A DNA stretch of 21,975 nt from contig JAZKEJ010000133.1 in the NCBI GenBank assembly GCA_040387095.1, forward strand, positions 1-21,975, in the 5' to 3' direction. Source of the DNA: Methylotenera_A sp040387095 (GTDB lineage Bacteria > Pseudomonadota > Gammaproteobacteria > Burkholderiales > Methylophilaceae). The notes beneath the pieces are model-generated. The model was not told where the DNA came from. It ran no database searches and saw only the letters and a list, made by a program, of their open reading frames with translations. Shown piece by piece: positions 1-8,637 of the stretch. Every line of letters starts with the position of its first letter. Position 1 is the stretch's first letter. Both the position numbers and the translations under genes were made by a program.

Positions 1-3000
1 AGATTAGTTAACAAGCCATGCTGAATGGTTGCCACGTCATTGACGCTCTCTGCAATCATGCGGGTTAATTCTTGCAGACGGGTAAAACGATCAAATTCCA
101 GTGGGTCAAAATTTTCATTTGATTCCTGCAAAATATTTAATCGAGATTGCAATTGAGTTTCTGCTTCAATTTCCAACTCGCGCAAATAATTACGTAAACG
201 CGTCACACTTTCAGTTAAATCGTTGGATGATTGCTTAACTCCACTGATTTCCCTATCCATACGTGAACGGATGATTGAAATCTCACCGGCATCGTTAATT
301 AATCTGTCCAGTGTGTCTGCACGCATCCGTAAAAATTGCGCTTTGCGATCTGTGGAACGACCTGGTGGCGCTGTATCTTGTTTCTTAATTGAATCAATCG
401 TTTCAGCAGGCGTAGTTTCCAGCGTTTCCTCAAAAAAACTACCGATTTTGTCTAAATCGACAAACATATTATCAAAATCAATATCAACCGCTTTACGTTT
501 TAATGAGCGAATAACCAAGTCTTCCATCTCATGCACGGCATCACCAAGAGCAGACTGTCCTGCCATACGGGCACTACCTTTTAAGGTATGCAACGCACGC
601 TGAAGCGCATCTGGATGCTCGGACTGTTTAGGATGCGCGCGCCAGGCACGCAATTCCGTACCAATCTCAGGCAGAATTTCGCGTGCTTCCTCTATAAACA
701 TCGTTAGCAGTTCTTGGTCTACCTGCGCTTTTTGCGAGCCTTTAGCATCGCCATCCGTAATATCGGCTGCATTATTTTGATAAGGCTTACTTTCAGTTAC
801 TAATTTAACTTCATAATCATCGTGGCTTACCCCATCAAATGCATATGCCGGGTTTTCTAATGAATCAGCAACCAGTTCAACGCTTGGTGCTGGCGACTCA
901 TCTTGAAGCAGAACTGTAGGCAATGTGAAAGTAATCTCTTCAACAACTTCGTGAATTGGGTTGGTTTCCAGCGTTAACGCATTACTTTGCTGCGCTTGTT
1001 CCGCAGACTGGTTGAGCACTTCAATCAATGCTCTAGCGGAACGTGGGTTACGCAATTCAGACACTTTTACCCACATATTAGAGAGCGATTTGACCGCATT
1101 GTTATAAAGCTCAGTATGCTGAGGTGTCCAATTTTCCACTTCATTTAACCATGCCTCTAGCGCACGACCTAACTCACCCATAGGCTTAAACTCTGCAGCC
1201 AATGCATTGCTCGCTAAGGTATGTACCGCCACGTTTGCTTGTGATGATGGTTTTAAATTTGCATCTGCCATCAGTGCAACCGCATCCTGCTCAAGGACAG
1301 TGATGTTTTGCATGCTTTCTTTGACAAAAATATCATAAAAAGCACGACTCATTTTTCGCGTGCCGCCGATGAGTACTTGCGGTTCAGTTTTTTTGGATTT
1401 TTTAGGTATTAACTTTGGCTCTAACTCTTGCGCAGATTGAATATCTACTGTTTCAGTGGCTTTAGGTTCTGTTGCCATTATTTGAGAAAGCGCGGCTACA
1501 CGTGCATTCCATGCCGTTTGATTGATTTGCACTTGGTTATTTGCACGCAATTCAGCTGACCAGTCGGCAAAAGCGGCGTTCACTTGTTCGATACCCGCAA
1601 TTTGCTGATGATTCAATGCAGATTTTTTATCCAGTATGCCATTTAAAAAACTTTCTACCTGGCCAGCTATATCTCCCATAGCTGTTAAACCAACTGTGCG
1701 ACCACTGCCCTTTAATGTGTGATAACCGCGCCTTACTTCAAGCAAGGCCTCGCTGTCGGTGGCATTGACGCGCAGTGCCTGGCAATTTTGAGCAATCAGC
1801 GCAAGTACTTCTTCCGCTTCGGTCAAATAGATATCCAATAATTCTGCATCAAATGCTTGGTCAATCACTTTGACATCATCTGCATTAAGCGCCAGTTTAT
1901 CAATAGTTGCAGTAATGGATTTTGCAAGTTGAGAATCTGGATGATCAGCCGATTTAGTGCTGGATTGAGACATTTCTGGTGCTGAATCCGCTTGAATTGA
2001 AACATTTTCGGAATCAACATCAATGAATTCAATCCCGGCATCCTTAAGTGCATCACTGAGCCGAACCAACGCGCCTTCAAGAGCCAGTTCAGATTCTGGT
2101 CTTGTTTTAGGCATTTCGTCTGCATAAATGCCAATCATGCTCAAGCTTTCAGCAACCAGTTCAAAATGATGCTGATTTGCGCTATAACTTTGTGTTTGAA
2201 AATGTTCTACTAAGCGATTACTCGCTCTAACAATGTTGGTTGGCGTGTTCAATCCCAACATATCAAAAACGGCAGCGATTTGTTTTAGCGGCTTGAGCGT
2301 CAATGAAAGTAGTGACTTTTCGGCGGAATTGCGGAAAAAACTATCAAGCGCTTGTTCAGTCGTCTTAAGCGCTTCTTTAACCTGAATAACAAGTGCTTTT
2401 ATGGTGTCACGATCTAACTCACCTGTCCTGTCACCATCTAATTTATCATAACTTTCGCCAGACGAGATTGCCTCTAATCTATGCATTTCAGAAAGTAGTT
2501 TCTGTACACGGTCAGCATCAAGGTGTTGATAATGATTGAGTGAAATTTCAAGCAAATTAAGTGCTGCAGCAATTTCAATTAATGCGGCATGATTCACTTT
2601 GGTCGGATCATCCCTTAAAGTACTGCTGGCAAGTTGCAGTGATTCGTATAAATCAACAACAACCACTTGGCTTAGCTTTTGAGTGAGGGACTGACTTATT
2701 GTTAGCGTATCGGAGAATTTAGTAATGAGAACATTATCCAAATGCACTTGCGCAAGCCCTGCATTGGTCTCAACCTTATTAAAGTCAATGGTGTTAGATA
2801 CTTTATCCCACAACTCTCGCAGCAATTCCAACTGTGCCATTAACTCTTGCACAACCGCCAATTCTTTGGCATCTATTAAGCTTGCATCAAACCCAAGGGC
2901 ATTTTTCTTATCTATCAGCAGGTTAAGCTCAAAAACTTCTTTTACTTTTTGTACATTGTCTCGATCAACATTGCTAATAGCTACGTAATACAAAACATCA

Positions 3001-3773
3001 CGCAATAAATTGCTGTGCGGTTTGCTCACACCTTCACTTAGATGCCTTAACTCCTGATCCAGCTTGCGGCACAAGCGTTTTGCGCCAATGTTTTCTGCAA
3101 TTTCTTGCTGCTCTAAAGATTCAGTAAAGGCGCTAGCAGCCCACCATAAAGTTTTGTCACTAGTCTTTTTTTGTACCTGACTAACGTTGTTTACCGCTTC
3201 CGTCATGCTATGTAACGCGCTATTTTGTTTGGTTTGTAACCAGTTAAGTAAAGACTTTTGGTAAGCTAGGCGTTGCTCGACAATGAATGCTGGATAGTCG
3301 GAAACATCCAGCTCTTTAGATGGCAGATCTTTTGGTGCGCTATTACTGGTGTCGGGGAAAAATAATTCACTTTCATCTATTGTTTCGCCAAGCGCTAAAA
3401 CGATCGGCTTAATGATGGGATACAAACGCAGTGGAATATCCGGTGCGCCATTCAGTAAATCCTGTAGATATTTTTGCATTGATTCAACGGCTTTAACAAA
3501 AGCATCAATAAGTTCAGGCGTAGCATCCAGCGTTTTTTTCTCTAATCGACTCGCTAATTTTTCTAGTTCATTACAAAAGCGTTTACATCCTTCTAAACCC
3601 ACCATATCCAATGCACCAGATGCCTGATAAAGATGTGTTTGCGAAAAACGCATTGGAGCCGTGTCGTGCAAATTAACCTGCACTGCTTTAAGATTATCTA
3701 AAACAGCCGCAAGCGATTGATCTATCTGGTCTTTAACCCATGTTAATGGGCCTATATCAAAATTTTCAGACAC
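1..3773 (-). CDS. chpA: ChpA/PilL-type hybrid chemotaxis histidine kinase, partial (3' end beyond window)
   Basis: Large CheA-like kinase of the Pil-Chp system that takes the signal from PilJ/PilI and phosphorylates PilG and PilH. The frame is open from 3773 to the left edge (about 1257 codons). The start is GTG at 3773: a TAA codon sits directly upstream in frame, and TGGAG lies about 9 bases ahead. The N-terminus (residues about 8-62, with GPLTWVKDQIDQSL and GALDMVGLEG) is the FimL-like degenerate Hpt region; tyrosine 49 occupies the place expected for the phospho-histidine. A second degenerate module reads LKQIAAVFDMLGL. Histidine-bearing Hpt motifs follow at H685 (YHTLKGSGRTVG), H851 (VHTLASNALA) and H1062 (LHTLKGSARMAG). 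Then comes the dimerisation region (QFLRMRADTLDRLINDAGE; FDRFTRLQELTRMIAESVND), where the window ends, so the ATPase, CheW and receiver domains are not visible. It begins 36 bases after pilJ, so it is the last visible gene of the pil operon. The family call is firm; full length is unknown. Confidence 0.93.
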   Translation of the reverse strand, partial: MSENFDIGPLTWVKDQIDQSLAAVLDNLKAVQVNLHDTAPMRFSQTHLYQASGALDMVGLEGCKRFCNELEKLASRLEKKTLDATPELIDAFVKAVESMQKYLQDLLNGAPDIPLRLYPIIKPIVLALGETIDESELFFPDTSNSAPKDLPSKELDVSDYPAFIVEQRLAYQKSLLNWLQTKQNSALHSMTEAVNNVSQVQKKTSDKTLWWAASAFTESLEQQEIAENIGAKRLCRKLDQELRHLSEGVSKPHSNLLRDVLYYVAISNVDRDNVQKVKEVFELNLLIDKKNALGFDASLIDAKELAVVQELMAQLELLRELWDKVSNTIDFNKVETNAGLAQVHLDNVLITKFSDTLTISQSLTQKLSQVVVVDLYESLQLASSTLRDDPTKVNHAALIEIAAALNLLEISLNHYQHLDADRVQKLLSEMHRLEAISSGESYDKLDGDRTGELDRDTIKALVIQVKEALKTTEQALDSFFRNSAEKSLLSLTLKPLKQIAAVFDMLGLNTPTNIVRASNRLVEHFQTQSYSANQHHFELVAESLSMIGIYADEMPKTRPESELALEGALVRLSDALKDAGIEFIDVDSENVSIQADSAPEMSQSSTKSADHPDSQLAKSITATIDKLALNADDVKVIDQAFDAELLDIYLTEAEEVLALIAQNCQALRVNATDSEALLEVRRGYHTLKGSGRTVGLTAMGDIAGQVESFLNGILDKKSALNHQQIAGIEQVNAAFADWSAELRANNQVQINQTAWNARVAALSQIMATEPKATETVDIQSAQELEPKLIPKKSKKTEPQVLIGGTRKMSRAFYDIFVKESMQNITVLEQDAVALMADANLKPSSQANVAVHTLASNALAAEFKPMGELGRALEAWLNEVENWTPQHTELYNNAVKSLSNMWVKVSELRNPRSARALIEVLNQSAEQAQQSNALTLETNPIHEVVEEITFTLPTVLLQDESPAPSVELVADSLENPAYAFDGVSHDDYEVKLVTESKPYQNNAADITDGDAKGSQKAQVDQELLTMFIEEAREILPEIGTELRAWRAHPKQSEHPDALQRALHTLKGSARMAGQSALGDAVHEMEDLVIRSLKRKAVDIDFDNMFVDLDKIGSFFEETLETTPAETIDSIKKQDTAPPGRSTDRKAQFLRMRADTLDRLINDAGEISIIRSRMDREISGVKQSSNDLTESVTRLRNYLRELEIEAETQLQSRLNILQESNENFDPLEFDRFTRLQELTRMIAESVNDVATIQHGLLTN

Positions 3774-3809
3774 TTAAATTCGACTCCACAAGATATAAAT
3801 CTATTAAAT

Positions 3810-5543
3810 TTAAGCCAATTTAAAACCAGCTACTGAGTCACGTAACTCTTCTGCCAGCGTTGTTAATTGCCCCACCGATTCAGCGGTTTGTTTTGTACCT
3901 TCGGTAGTCTGCGAAGTAATTTCCTGAATTTGCTGCATATTTTTTGTCACAGTTGAAGCCACTTCAGTTTGCGCCTCTGTTGCACTGGAGATCGATTGAA
4001 TCAAACGCGCCAAACTATTGGTAACGGTTTCAATCTCGGTTAGTGCCTTACCCGCAGCATCTGACAATCGAGCACCTTCAACCACACCCTCAGTTGATTT
4101 CTCCATCGCCGCAACCGCTGAGTTAGTATCGGTCTGAATCGTTTTTACAATCGCGCCAATCTGTTTGGTCGCCTCTGATGAACGTTCCGCTAATCGCTGC
4201 ACCTCTTCCGCAACCACCGTAAATCCGCGACCTGCTTCACCTGCTGATGCTGCCTGAATCGCAGCGTTCAACGCCAGAATATTGGTTTGTTCAGTAATGT
4301 CAGAAATCAACTCCACGATCTCACCAATTTCTTGTGAGCTTTCGCCCAAGCGCTTGATTCGTTTTGATGTTTCCTGGATTTGCTCACGAATGCCGTTCAT
4401 ACCAGCAATCGTATTTTGTACCGCTTGTGAACCTTGTGTCGCTGCTTGTAATGAGCGCTGCGCAACTTGTGAGGCCTGGCTCGCGTTGCTGGATACTTGC
4501 AAGATTGAACGCGTCATATTAGAAACCGCGTCTGTTGTTTCTGTAATTTGTTTAGATTGTTTTTCTGCCGCCGATAACAGACCAACTGATGTCGCCTGCG
4601 CTTGTCCAGTTGCCGTGTTCACTTGCTCAGATGCACGGTTAATCTCTGTTACCAAGTCACGCAAGCTATCAATCGTATAATTAATAGAGTCAGCAATTGC
4701 GCCGGTAATATTCTCTTTTACCTCCGCACGAACCGTTAAGTCACCATCCGCCAAGTCACCCATCTCATCCAGCAGGTTTAAAACCGCCATTTGGTTTTGC
4801 TGACCATCGTTTTCCAGCATCATCACCGCGCTTTCAATTTGTTTTACTTGACGCAAACCGAAATAGGCAATTAAAAATAAAATGAGCAAACCGAGTAATC
4901 CAAGTGCAATCAGAATAGTATTCACCAATTTGTTACTGGATTCAGCAATCTGCACAGATTCTTTTTGCACTTCCGCGTTTAGTGCCAAAACGGTTTGCTT
5001 ATTAATCTCGTAAGCGCTCGCCAAATCACCCAATGGTTTTGCTGCTGCAATCGCGCCTAATTTAATGGCCGCATCAAAATCTTTGTTGTAAATACGGTAA
5101 AAGTTTTCGTTAGACTTAAGCACCGCCTGAAATGCGCCGCCCATCGTATCCAGATTCAGATTGTTTTTCCAGAACTCAACACGTCTGTTGTATTCCGCTT
5201 CGGCCGCTTTTACTTCTGCCAGCTTTCTGTCACGCTTTTGATAATCCGAGTTTGAGGTAGCTACGTACGCCTCGTTTGCCGCCGCGAAAGCATCTACCGC
5301 ATAAAGTGGTGGCGGCAAAATATCCGCACGCAAGTCATCGTTTGTTTTAATCTTATCGTAAACTGGGCCGCCAACACGCACCTGACTAATCACATAGAAC
5401 GCCAACACAATAAAAATAATCAGCCCGATCACTGGTCCAATCACTTGACCATACCCTCGACCGCCGCCTTCAGAAGATTTTTTACCGAACATCTGAAGAA
5501 TTTTTGCTGGAAGCTCTTTGATTACTTGAACACTCAATGCCAT
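3810..5543 (-). CDS. pilJ: PilJ, type IV pilus methyl-accepting chemoreceptor
   Basis: Inner-membrane chemoreceptor of the Pil-Chp pathway; signals through PilI to ChpA. I chose the ATG at 5543 (577 residues) because AAAGGA stands 6 bases before it; a GTG at 5564 would add 7 residues but has no such site. Order of parts: short cytoplasmic head, membrane span about 34-54 (IGPVIGLIIFIVLAFYVIS), periplasmic PilJ-type sensor region 55-207 including ILPPPLYAVDAF, second span about 208-229, PilJ-style HAMP about 230-290 (DLADGDLTVRAEV, ITGAIADSINY), then the methyl-accepting coiled coil with its hairpin tip at about 417-455 (EQTNILALNAAIQAASAGEA, GRGFTVVAEEVQRLAERS). There is no C-terminal pentapeptide tether for CheR/CheB. 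It lies 135 bases after pilI and 36 before chpA. Identification is secure. Confidence 0.96.
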   Translation of the reverse strand: MALSVQVIKELPAKILQMFGKKSSEGGGRGYGQVIGPVIGLIIFIVLAFYVISQVRVGGPVYDKIKTNDDLRADILPPPLYAVDAFAAANEAYVATSNSDYQKRDRKLAEVKAAEAEYNRRVEFWKNNLNLDTMGGAFQAVLKSNENFYRIYNKDFDAAIKLGAIAAAKPLGDLASAYEINKQTVLALNAEVQKESVQIAESSNKLVNTILIALGLLGLLILFLIAYFGLRQVKQIESAVMMLENDGQQNQMAVLNLLDEMGDLADGDLTVRAEVKENITGAIADSINYTIDSLRDLVTEINRASEQVNTATGQAQATSVGLLSAAEKQSKQITETTDAVSNMTRSILQVSSNASQASQVAQRSLQAATQGSQAVQNTIAGMNGIREQIQETSKRIKRLGESSQEIGEIVELISDITEQTNILALNAAIQAASAGEAGRGFTVVAEEVQRLAERSSEATKQIGAIVKTIQTDTNSAVAAMEKSTEGVVEGARLSDAAGKALTEIETVTNSLARLIQSISSATEAQTEVASTVTKNMQQIQEITSQTTEGTKQTAESVGQLTTLAEELRDSVAGFKLA

Positions 5544-5678
5544 GTTGATTCCTTTAAGTTTCACTTAATTATTTCAAACTAACGCCATCTGAACCATTAA
5601 ATTTAACTAATAAATAACTAAAATTAACCGCTAAAACTATTTAACTCCCAAATCTTAACTGCCCAACCATTATTTATA

Positions 5679-6203
5679 TCAAGTTGCATATGGCGTTGTA
5701 AAATCTTTCGAACGCACTAGCTTATCGCAATCCAATAAATGCCAAACACGATTTTCGTCATCATGATACGTTTGATTTTTTAAACAAATATTGTCATTAA
5801 CCAATGTTGGATTCAATTTCATTTCATCCAATTTGCGCAAACCAACAAGCTTGTCGACCAAAAATGCGACATTATTGGTGACAGAATCGCTGATGAGCAG
5901 CAAGCGCGCGCTGGACGATACATTGGTAAAAGTATTTTCTAATAATTGCGCTAAATCATTGATGGCATACAACACTCCGCGCACATTTGCTACGCCTAAA
6001 AACCATGGCTTAACCAACGGAACACGCTGAATATCCATGATTGGCAGTGTTTCGCTGATTTCTTGCAGATTAACCAATACGTTTTTTCCGCCAATTACCA
6101 CGCCCAAATAACCTGCTGGTGATTCTGCACCGGCTTTTTTGGCATTTTCTAGTCGCGCTAAAATATTGGTTTGATATTCGCGTAATTGTGATTGTTTTGA
6201 CAT
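5679..6203 (-). CDS. pilI: PilI, CheW-like adaptor
   Basis: CheW-domain coupling protein (174 residues) expected to bridge PilJ and the ChpA kinase in the cytoplasm. The CheW fold is seen in YLGVVIGGKNVLVNLQEISE (residues about 32-51), the FLGVANVRGVLYAINDLAQL stretch typical of the receptor/kinase contact face, and LLLISDSVTNNVAFLVDKLV. The basic N-terminal leader (REYQTNILARLENAKKAG) is characteristic of PilI rather than of flagellar CheW. Its ribosome site is poor: the nearest AGGA is about 18 bases upstream of the ATG, and no better in-frame start is apparent, so it may depend on coupling to pilH, 45 bases upstream. Position in the order pilG-pilH-pilI-pilJ-chpA supports the name. Confidence 0.93.
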   Translation of the reverse strand: MSKQSQLREYQTNILARLENAKKAGAESPAGYLGVVIGGKNVLVNLQEISETLPIMDIQRVPLVKPWFLGVANVRGVLYAINDLAQLLENTFTNVSSSARLLLISDSVTNNVAFLVDKLVGLRKLDEMKLNPTLVNDNICLKNQTYHDDENRVWHLLDCDKLVRSKDFTTPYAT

Positions 6204-6248
6204 ATGTATGAACTAATGCAAATCCTGTAAATGTTGACTTAACATTAA

Positions 6249-6617
6249 TTATTGACTGATTTTATCAATTAAAGCTTTAAGCTCATCTTTTTGAACCGGC
6301 TTTAATATACAGGCTTTTGCGCCCATTTTTTCTGCCCAAGCATGATCAGTAACTTGTAATTTACCGGAACACAAAATAACTGGGATTTTTGCTGTCAACG
6401 CATCTTTTGTTAATGATCTAGTCGCCTGAAAGCCCGTTAAACCGGTCATAATAATATCCATAATCACCAAATCAGGTGCGATGCCAGCTGCCTTTTCCAC
6501 ACAGGCCTCACCACTCTCTAATGCGATAACCTGATAACCTTGAGCTTCAAGCAACTCGGTTAAATAAAAACGGTCGGTTGCCGAATCATCCACAATTAAA
6601 ATTTTATTAACAGCCAT
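6249..6617 (-). CDS. pilH: PilH, CheY-like response regulator
   Basis: Single receiver-domain protein of 122 residues. The acidic pocket is D10/D11 (ILIVDDSATDRFYL), the phospho-acceptor is D54 (DLVIMDIIMTGLTG), the switch residue is S84 (VILCSGK) and the conserved lysine is K106 (ILKPV). The TDHAWAEKMGA segment matches the PilH-specific DxxWGxxxGA type of sequence that separates it from PilG. In the Pil-Chp pathway PilH is one of two output regulators; work on Pseudomonas assigns it to retraction control or to a phosphate-sink role. A strong ribosome site (AAAGGGAG) precedes the ATG. It starts 20 bases after pilG stops, so the two are almost certainly cotranscribed. Confidence 0.94.
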   Translation of the reverse strand: MAVNKILIVDDSATDRFYLTELLEAQGYQVIALESGEACVEKAAGIAPDLVIMDIIMTGLTGFQATRSLTKDALTAKIPVILCSGKLQVTDHAWAEKMGAKACILKPVQKDELKALIDKISQ

Positions 6618-6637
6618 CGTTACTCCCTTTAAATTTA

Positions 6638-7066
6638 CTAATCAACGATATTGCTTGTGTTGTTTTTGCTATTAAGATAAGCCTCACTCGTGTACGTATT
6701 GATGGCATCGATAAGCGTATCTTGAGTAAATGGCTTTGTTAAATACTGGTCTGATCCTGCCATGCGACCACGCGCACGATCAAACAAACCATCCTTACTG
6801 GACAGCATAATGACTGGGGTGGATTTAAAACGACTATTGCGCTTAATAAGCGCACAGGTTTGGTAGCCATCTAAGCGCGGCATCATGATATCGACAAAGA
6901 TAACTTGAGGATGTTGGTCAGCGATTTTTGCTAATGCATCAAAACCGTCTTCAGCTAATACAACTTCACAGCCAGCTGATTTAAGAAATATCTCAGCACT
7001 ACGACGAATCGTATTACTGTCATCAATGACCATCACTTTTGTACCAGCTAAATTAGTTTGCGCCAC
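6638..7066 (-). CDS. pilG: PilG, CheY-like response regulator
   Basis: Receiver-domain protein, 142 residues from the GTG at 7066. I prefer this start because AAAGGGGAG ends a few bases upstream and because the protein then begins just ahead of KVMVIDDSNTIRRSAE, as in known PilG. An ATG at 7093 would add nine residues (beginning MFICQRG) but has no ribosome site and would itself contain that signal. Key residues: D15/D16, phospho-acceptor D59 (VIFVDIMMPRLDGYQTC), S89/S90 (VIMLSSKDG) and K111 (YLTKPF). SSKDGLFDRARGRMAGSDQY is a typical PilG signature. PilG is the output regulator that promotes pilus extension and, in Pseudomonas, adenylate cyclase activation. It is the first gene of the minus-strand pil operon. 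Confidence 0.94.
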   Translation of the reverse strand: MAQTNLAGTKVMVIDDSNTIRRSAEIFLKSAGCEVVLAEDGFDALAKIADQHPQVIFVDIMMPRLDGYQTCALIKRNSRFKSTPVIMLSSKDGLFDRARGRMAGSDQYLTKPFTQDTLIDAINTYTSEAYLNSKNNTSNIVD

Positions 7067-7332
7067 TTCCACTCCCCTTTGGCATATAAACATACGCTTA
7101 TATAACCAAATTATAAAATACTCTATCTAAAAAAATCTTTTTACTTTATTCTTTTAACAACTTAAAGTTGAGTAACGTTTAGTCAGCACAACAAAATATT
7201 ACATTTTTTAAAATAATTTGCAACACTTACGTAATATTTGTAATAATATACTTTAACAAAACTCAATAATTGATGTACAAATTACGATTATTTGAAGCAA
7301 TTGAATAATTGCAAGACTGGGAGCAAACGATA
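7067..7332. promoter_or_regulatory. Divergent pilG / FIST intergenic region
   Basis: AT-rich 266-base region holding both promoters of a divergent pair. For pilG a consensus minus-10 TATAAT is read on the minus strand at 7115-7110, about 44 bases before the GTG; a matching minus-35 is weak (AGATTT, 17-base spacer). For the FIST gene TTGCAA (7218-7223), a 17-base spacer and TAATAA (7241-7246) form a plausible sigma70 promoter. An imperfect inverted repeat pairs 7191-7202 with 7231-7241. No sigma54 element was seen. The promoter assignments are inference. Confidence 0.45.
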
Positions 7333-8493
7333 ATGCTTATAAGACAAGAATCCGTCGATTCCAAAATGGCGCTTAAAGATTTACCCAGCACATCTCCGCT
7401 GGCCAGCGCAAATTTAGTATTGGTATTTGGCTCCGTCAAAAGGTTTAATGAAGGCAAACTACAAGGCTTTTTAAAAGGTCGCTATCCAACAGCACAAATT
7501 GTCGGCTGTACTACATCTGGTGAAATTAGCCCTAACGGCGTGTTTGACGATAGCGTTCAAATCACCGCAATTCAGTGGGAAAAAACCGTACAGCGTGTGG
7601 CCCAAACAAAAATGTCTGGCATGCAAAGCTCTTTTGAAGCGGCTGCTGGATTAGCTAAACAACTAAAAGCCGATACGTTACGTACCGTTATAGTCATTTC
7701 AGATGGACTGAATGTTAATGGCTCAGAATTATTAAAAGGCTTTCAAAGCGTTTTAGGCGAGATACCAATTGTTGGCGGCCTAGCTGGTGATGGTGGTGCT
7801 TTTGTTAAAACATTACAGCTTTACAATGAAACCGTTTCAGATAATTTGGTGATTGCTGTTGGTTTATATGGCAACGCACTTATTACAGCAAGCGGCGCAT
7901 TAGGTGGCTGGAAACCTTACGGGCCTCCACGCACTGTGACCAAATCAGAGAAAAACGTAGTGTTTGAAATGGATGGCAAACCTGCATTGCCGCTATATAG
8001 AATGTATATTGGCGAAGCATTTTCAAAGGGCCTGCCCGGCACCGGTTTAAAATTTCCACTGGCAGTGATTGAAGAAGGCAAACGCGATGTTGAGAAAATC
8101 CGCACTTTATTAGCGATTGATGCCAAAAATAACAGCTTAACCTTTGCCGGCAACGTTGAAGAAGGCGAGACAGTAAGGCTTTGTCAAACCAACCATGACA
8201 GATTAGTTGATGGTGCTGGCGCGGCTGCAAACTTGGTGATGGATGGCTTAAATGCCAATAAAACCAACCAAACTGGCTTGGCACTCTGCGTTAGCTGTGT
8301 AGGCCGCAAGGGCGTTATGGCTGAATTAGTGGTCGACGAAGTAAAGTTAGTGCAACAAATTTTAGGCCCACAAACCAGCATTACAGGCTTTTATTCATAT
8401 GGCGAGTTAGCGCCGCGCCCGAATACAACTGATAGTGTTTTGCATAATCAGACCATGACTATCGGCTATTTAAGCGAGAATTTATTAGCTTGA
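7333..8493 (+). CDS. Stand-alone FIST-domain sensory protein
   Basis: FIST (FIST_N + FIST_C) protein, 386 residues from the ATG at 7333, which has GGGAG at a usable distance; a TTG at 7309 would add eight residues. FIST_N is visible in LVLVFGSVKRFNEGKLQGFL and QIVGCTTSGEISPNG, followed by IPIVGGLAGDGGAF. FIST_C is visible in SCVGRKGVMAELVVDEVKLV and ILGPQTSITGFYSYGELAP. FIST domains are predicted ligand-binding sensory modules, often fused to kinase, cyclase or chemoreceptor outputs. Here no output domain, signal peptide or membrane span is present, so it should act in the cytoplasm by binding a partner. It is divergent from pilG and is followed by a terminator, so it is probably monocistronic. 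The ligand is unknown; a link to Pil-Chp is suggested by position only. Confidence 0.9.
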   Translation: MLIRQESVDSKMALKDLPSTSPLASANLVLVFGSVKRFNEGKLQGFLKGRYPTAQIVGCTTSGEISPNGVFDDSVQITAIQWEKTVQRVAQTKMSGMQSSFEAAAGLAKQLKADTLRTVIVISDGLNVNGSELLKGFQSVLGEIPIVGGLAGDGGAFVKTLQLYNETVSDNLVIAVGLYGNALITASGALGGWKPYGPPRTVTKSEKNVVFEMDGKPALPLYRMYIGEAFSKGLPGTGLKFPLAVIEEGKRDVEKIRTLLAIDAKNNSLTFAGNVEEGETVRLCQTNHDRLVDGAGAAANLVMDGLNANKTNQTGLALCVSCVGRKGVMAELVVDEVKLVQQILGPQTSITGFYSYGELAPRPNTTDSVLHNQTMTIGYLSENLLA

Positions 8494-8538
8494 TTAGCCA
8501 TCTGAATTTTTAATTCAATTTTATTAGCGCAAATCGAT

Positions 8539-8570
8539 AAGCACCTGTTCTAAAGAGGTGCTTTTTGTTT
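8539..8570 (+). terminator. Rho-independent terminator after the FIST gene
   Basis: An 8-base stem, AAGCACCT (8539-8546) with AGGTGCTT (8556-8563), encloses a 9-base loop and is followed by a T-rich run to 8570. It lies 46 bases after the FIST stop codon and separates that gene from tpx. Confidence 0.85.
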
Positions 8571-8637
8571 TATCATATTCAATACATATTGTTGCGCTAC
8601 TATTTAGTCGCCTTATTAATTCAAAAAGGAAAAAATC

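Noticed and set aside
223..603. 126-codon plus-strand open frame
   Set aside because: Antisense to the ChpA Hpt3 and linker region, which reads as a clear protein family; the plus-strand translation is serine/arginine-rich and featureless.
7883..8284. 133-codon open frame antisense to the FIST gene
   Set aside because: Leucine/serine/histidine-rich translation without family features; it shadows a well-supported gene on the other strand.
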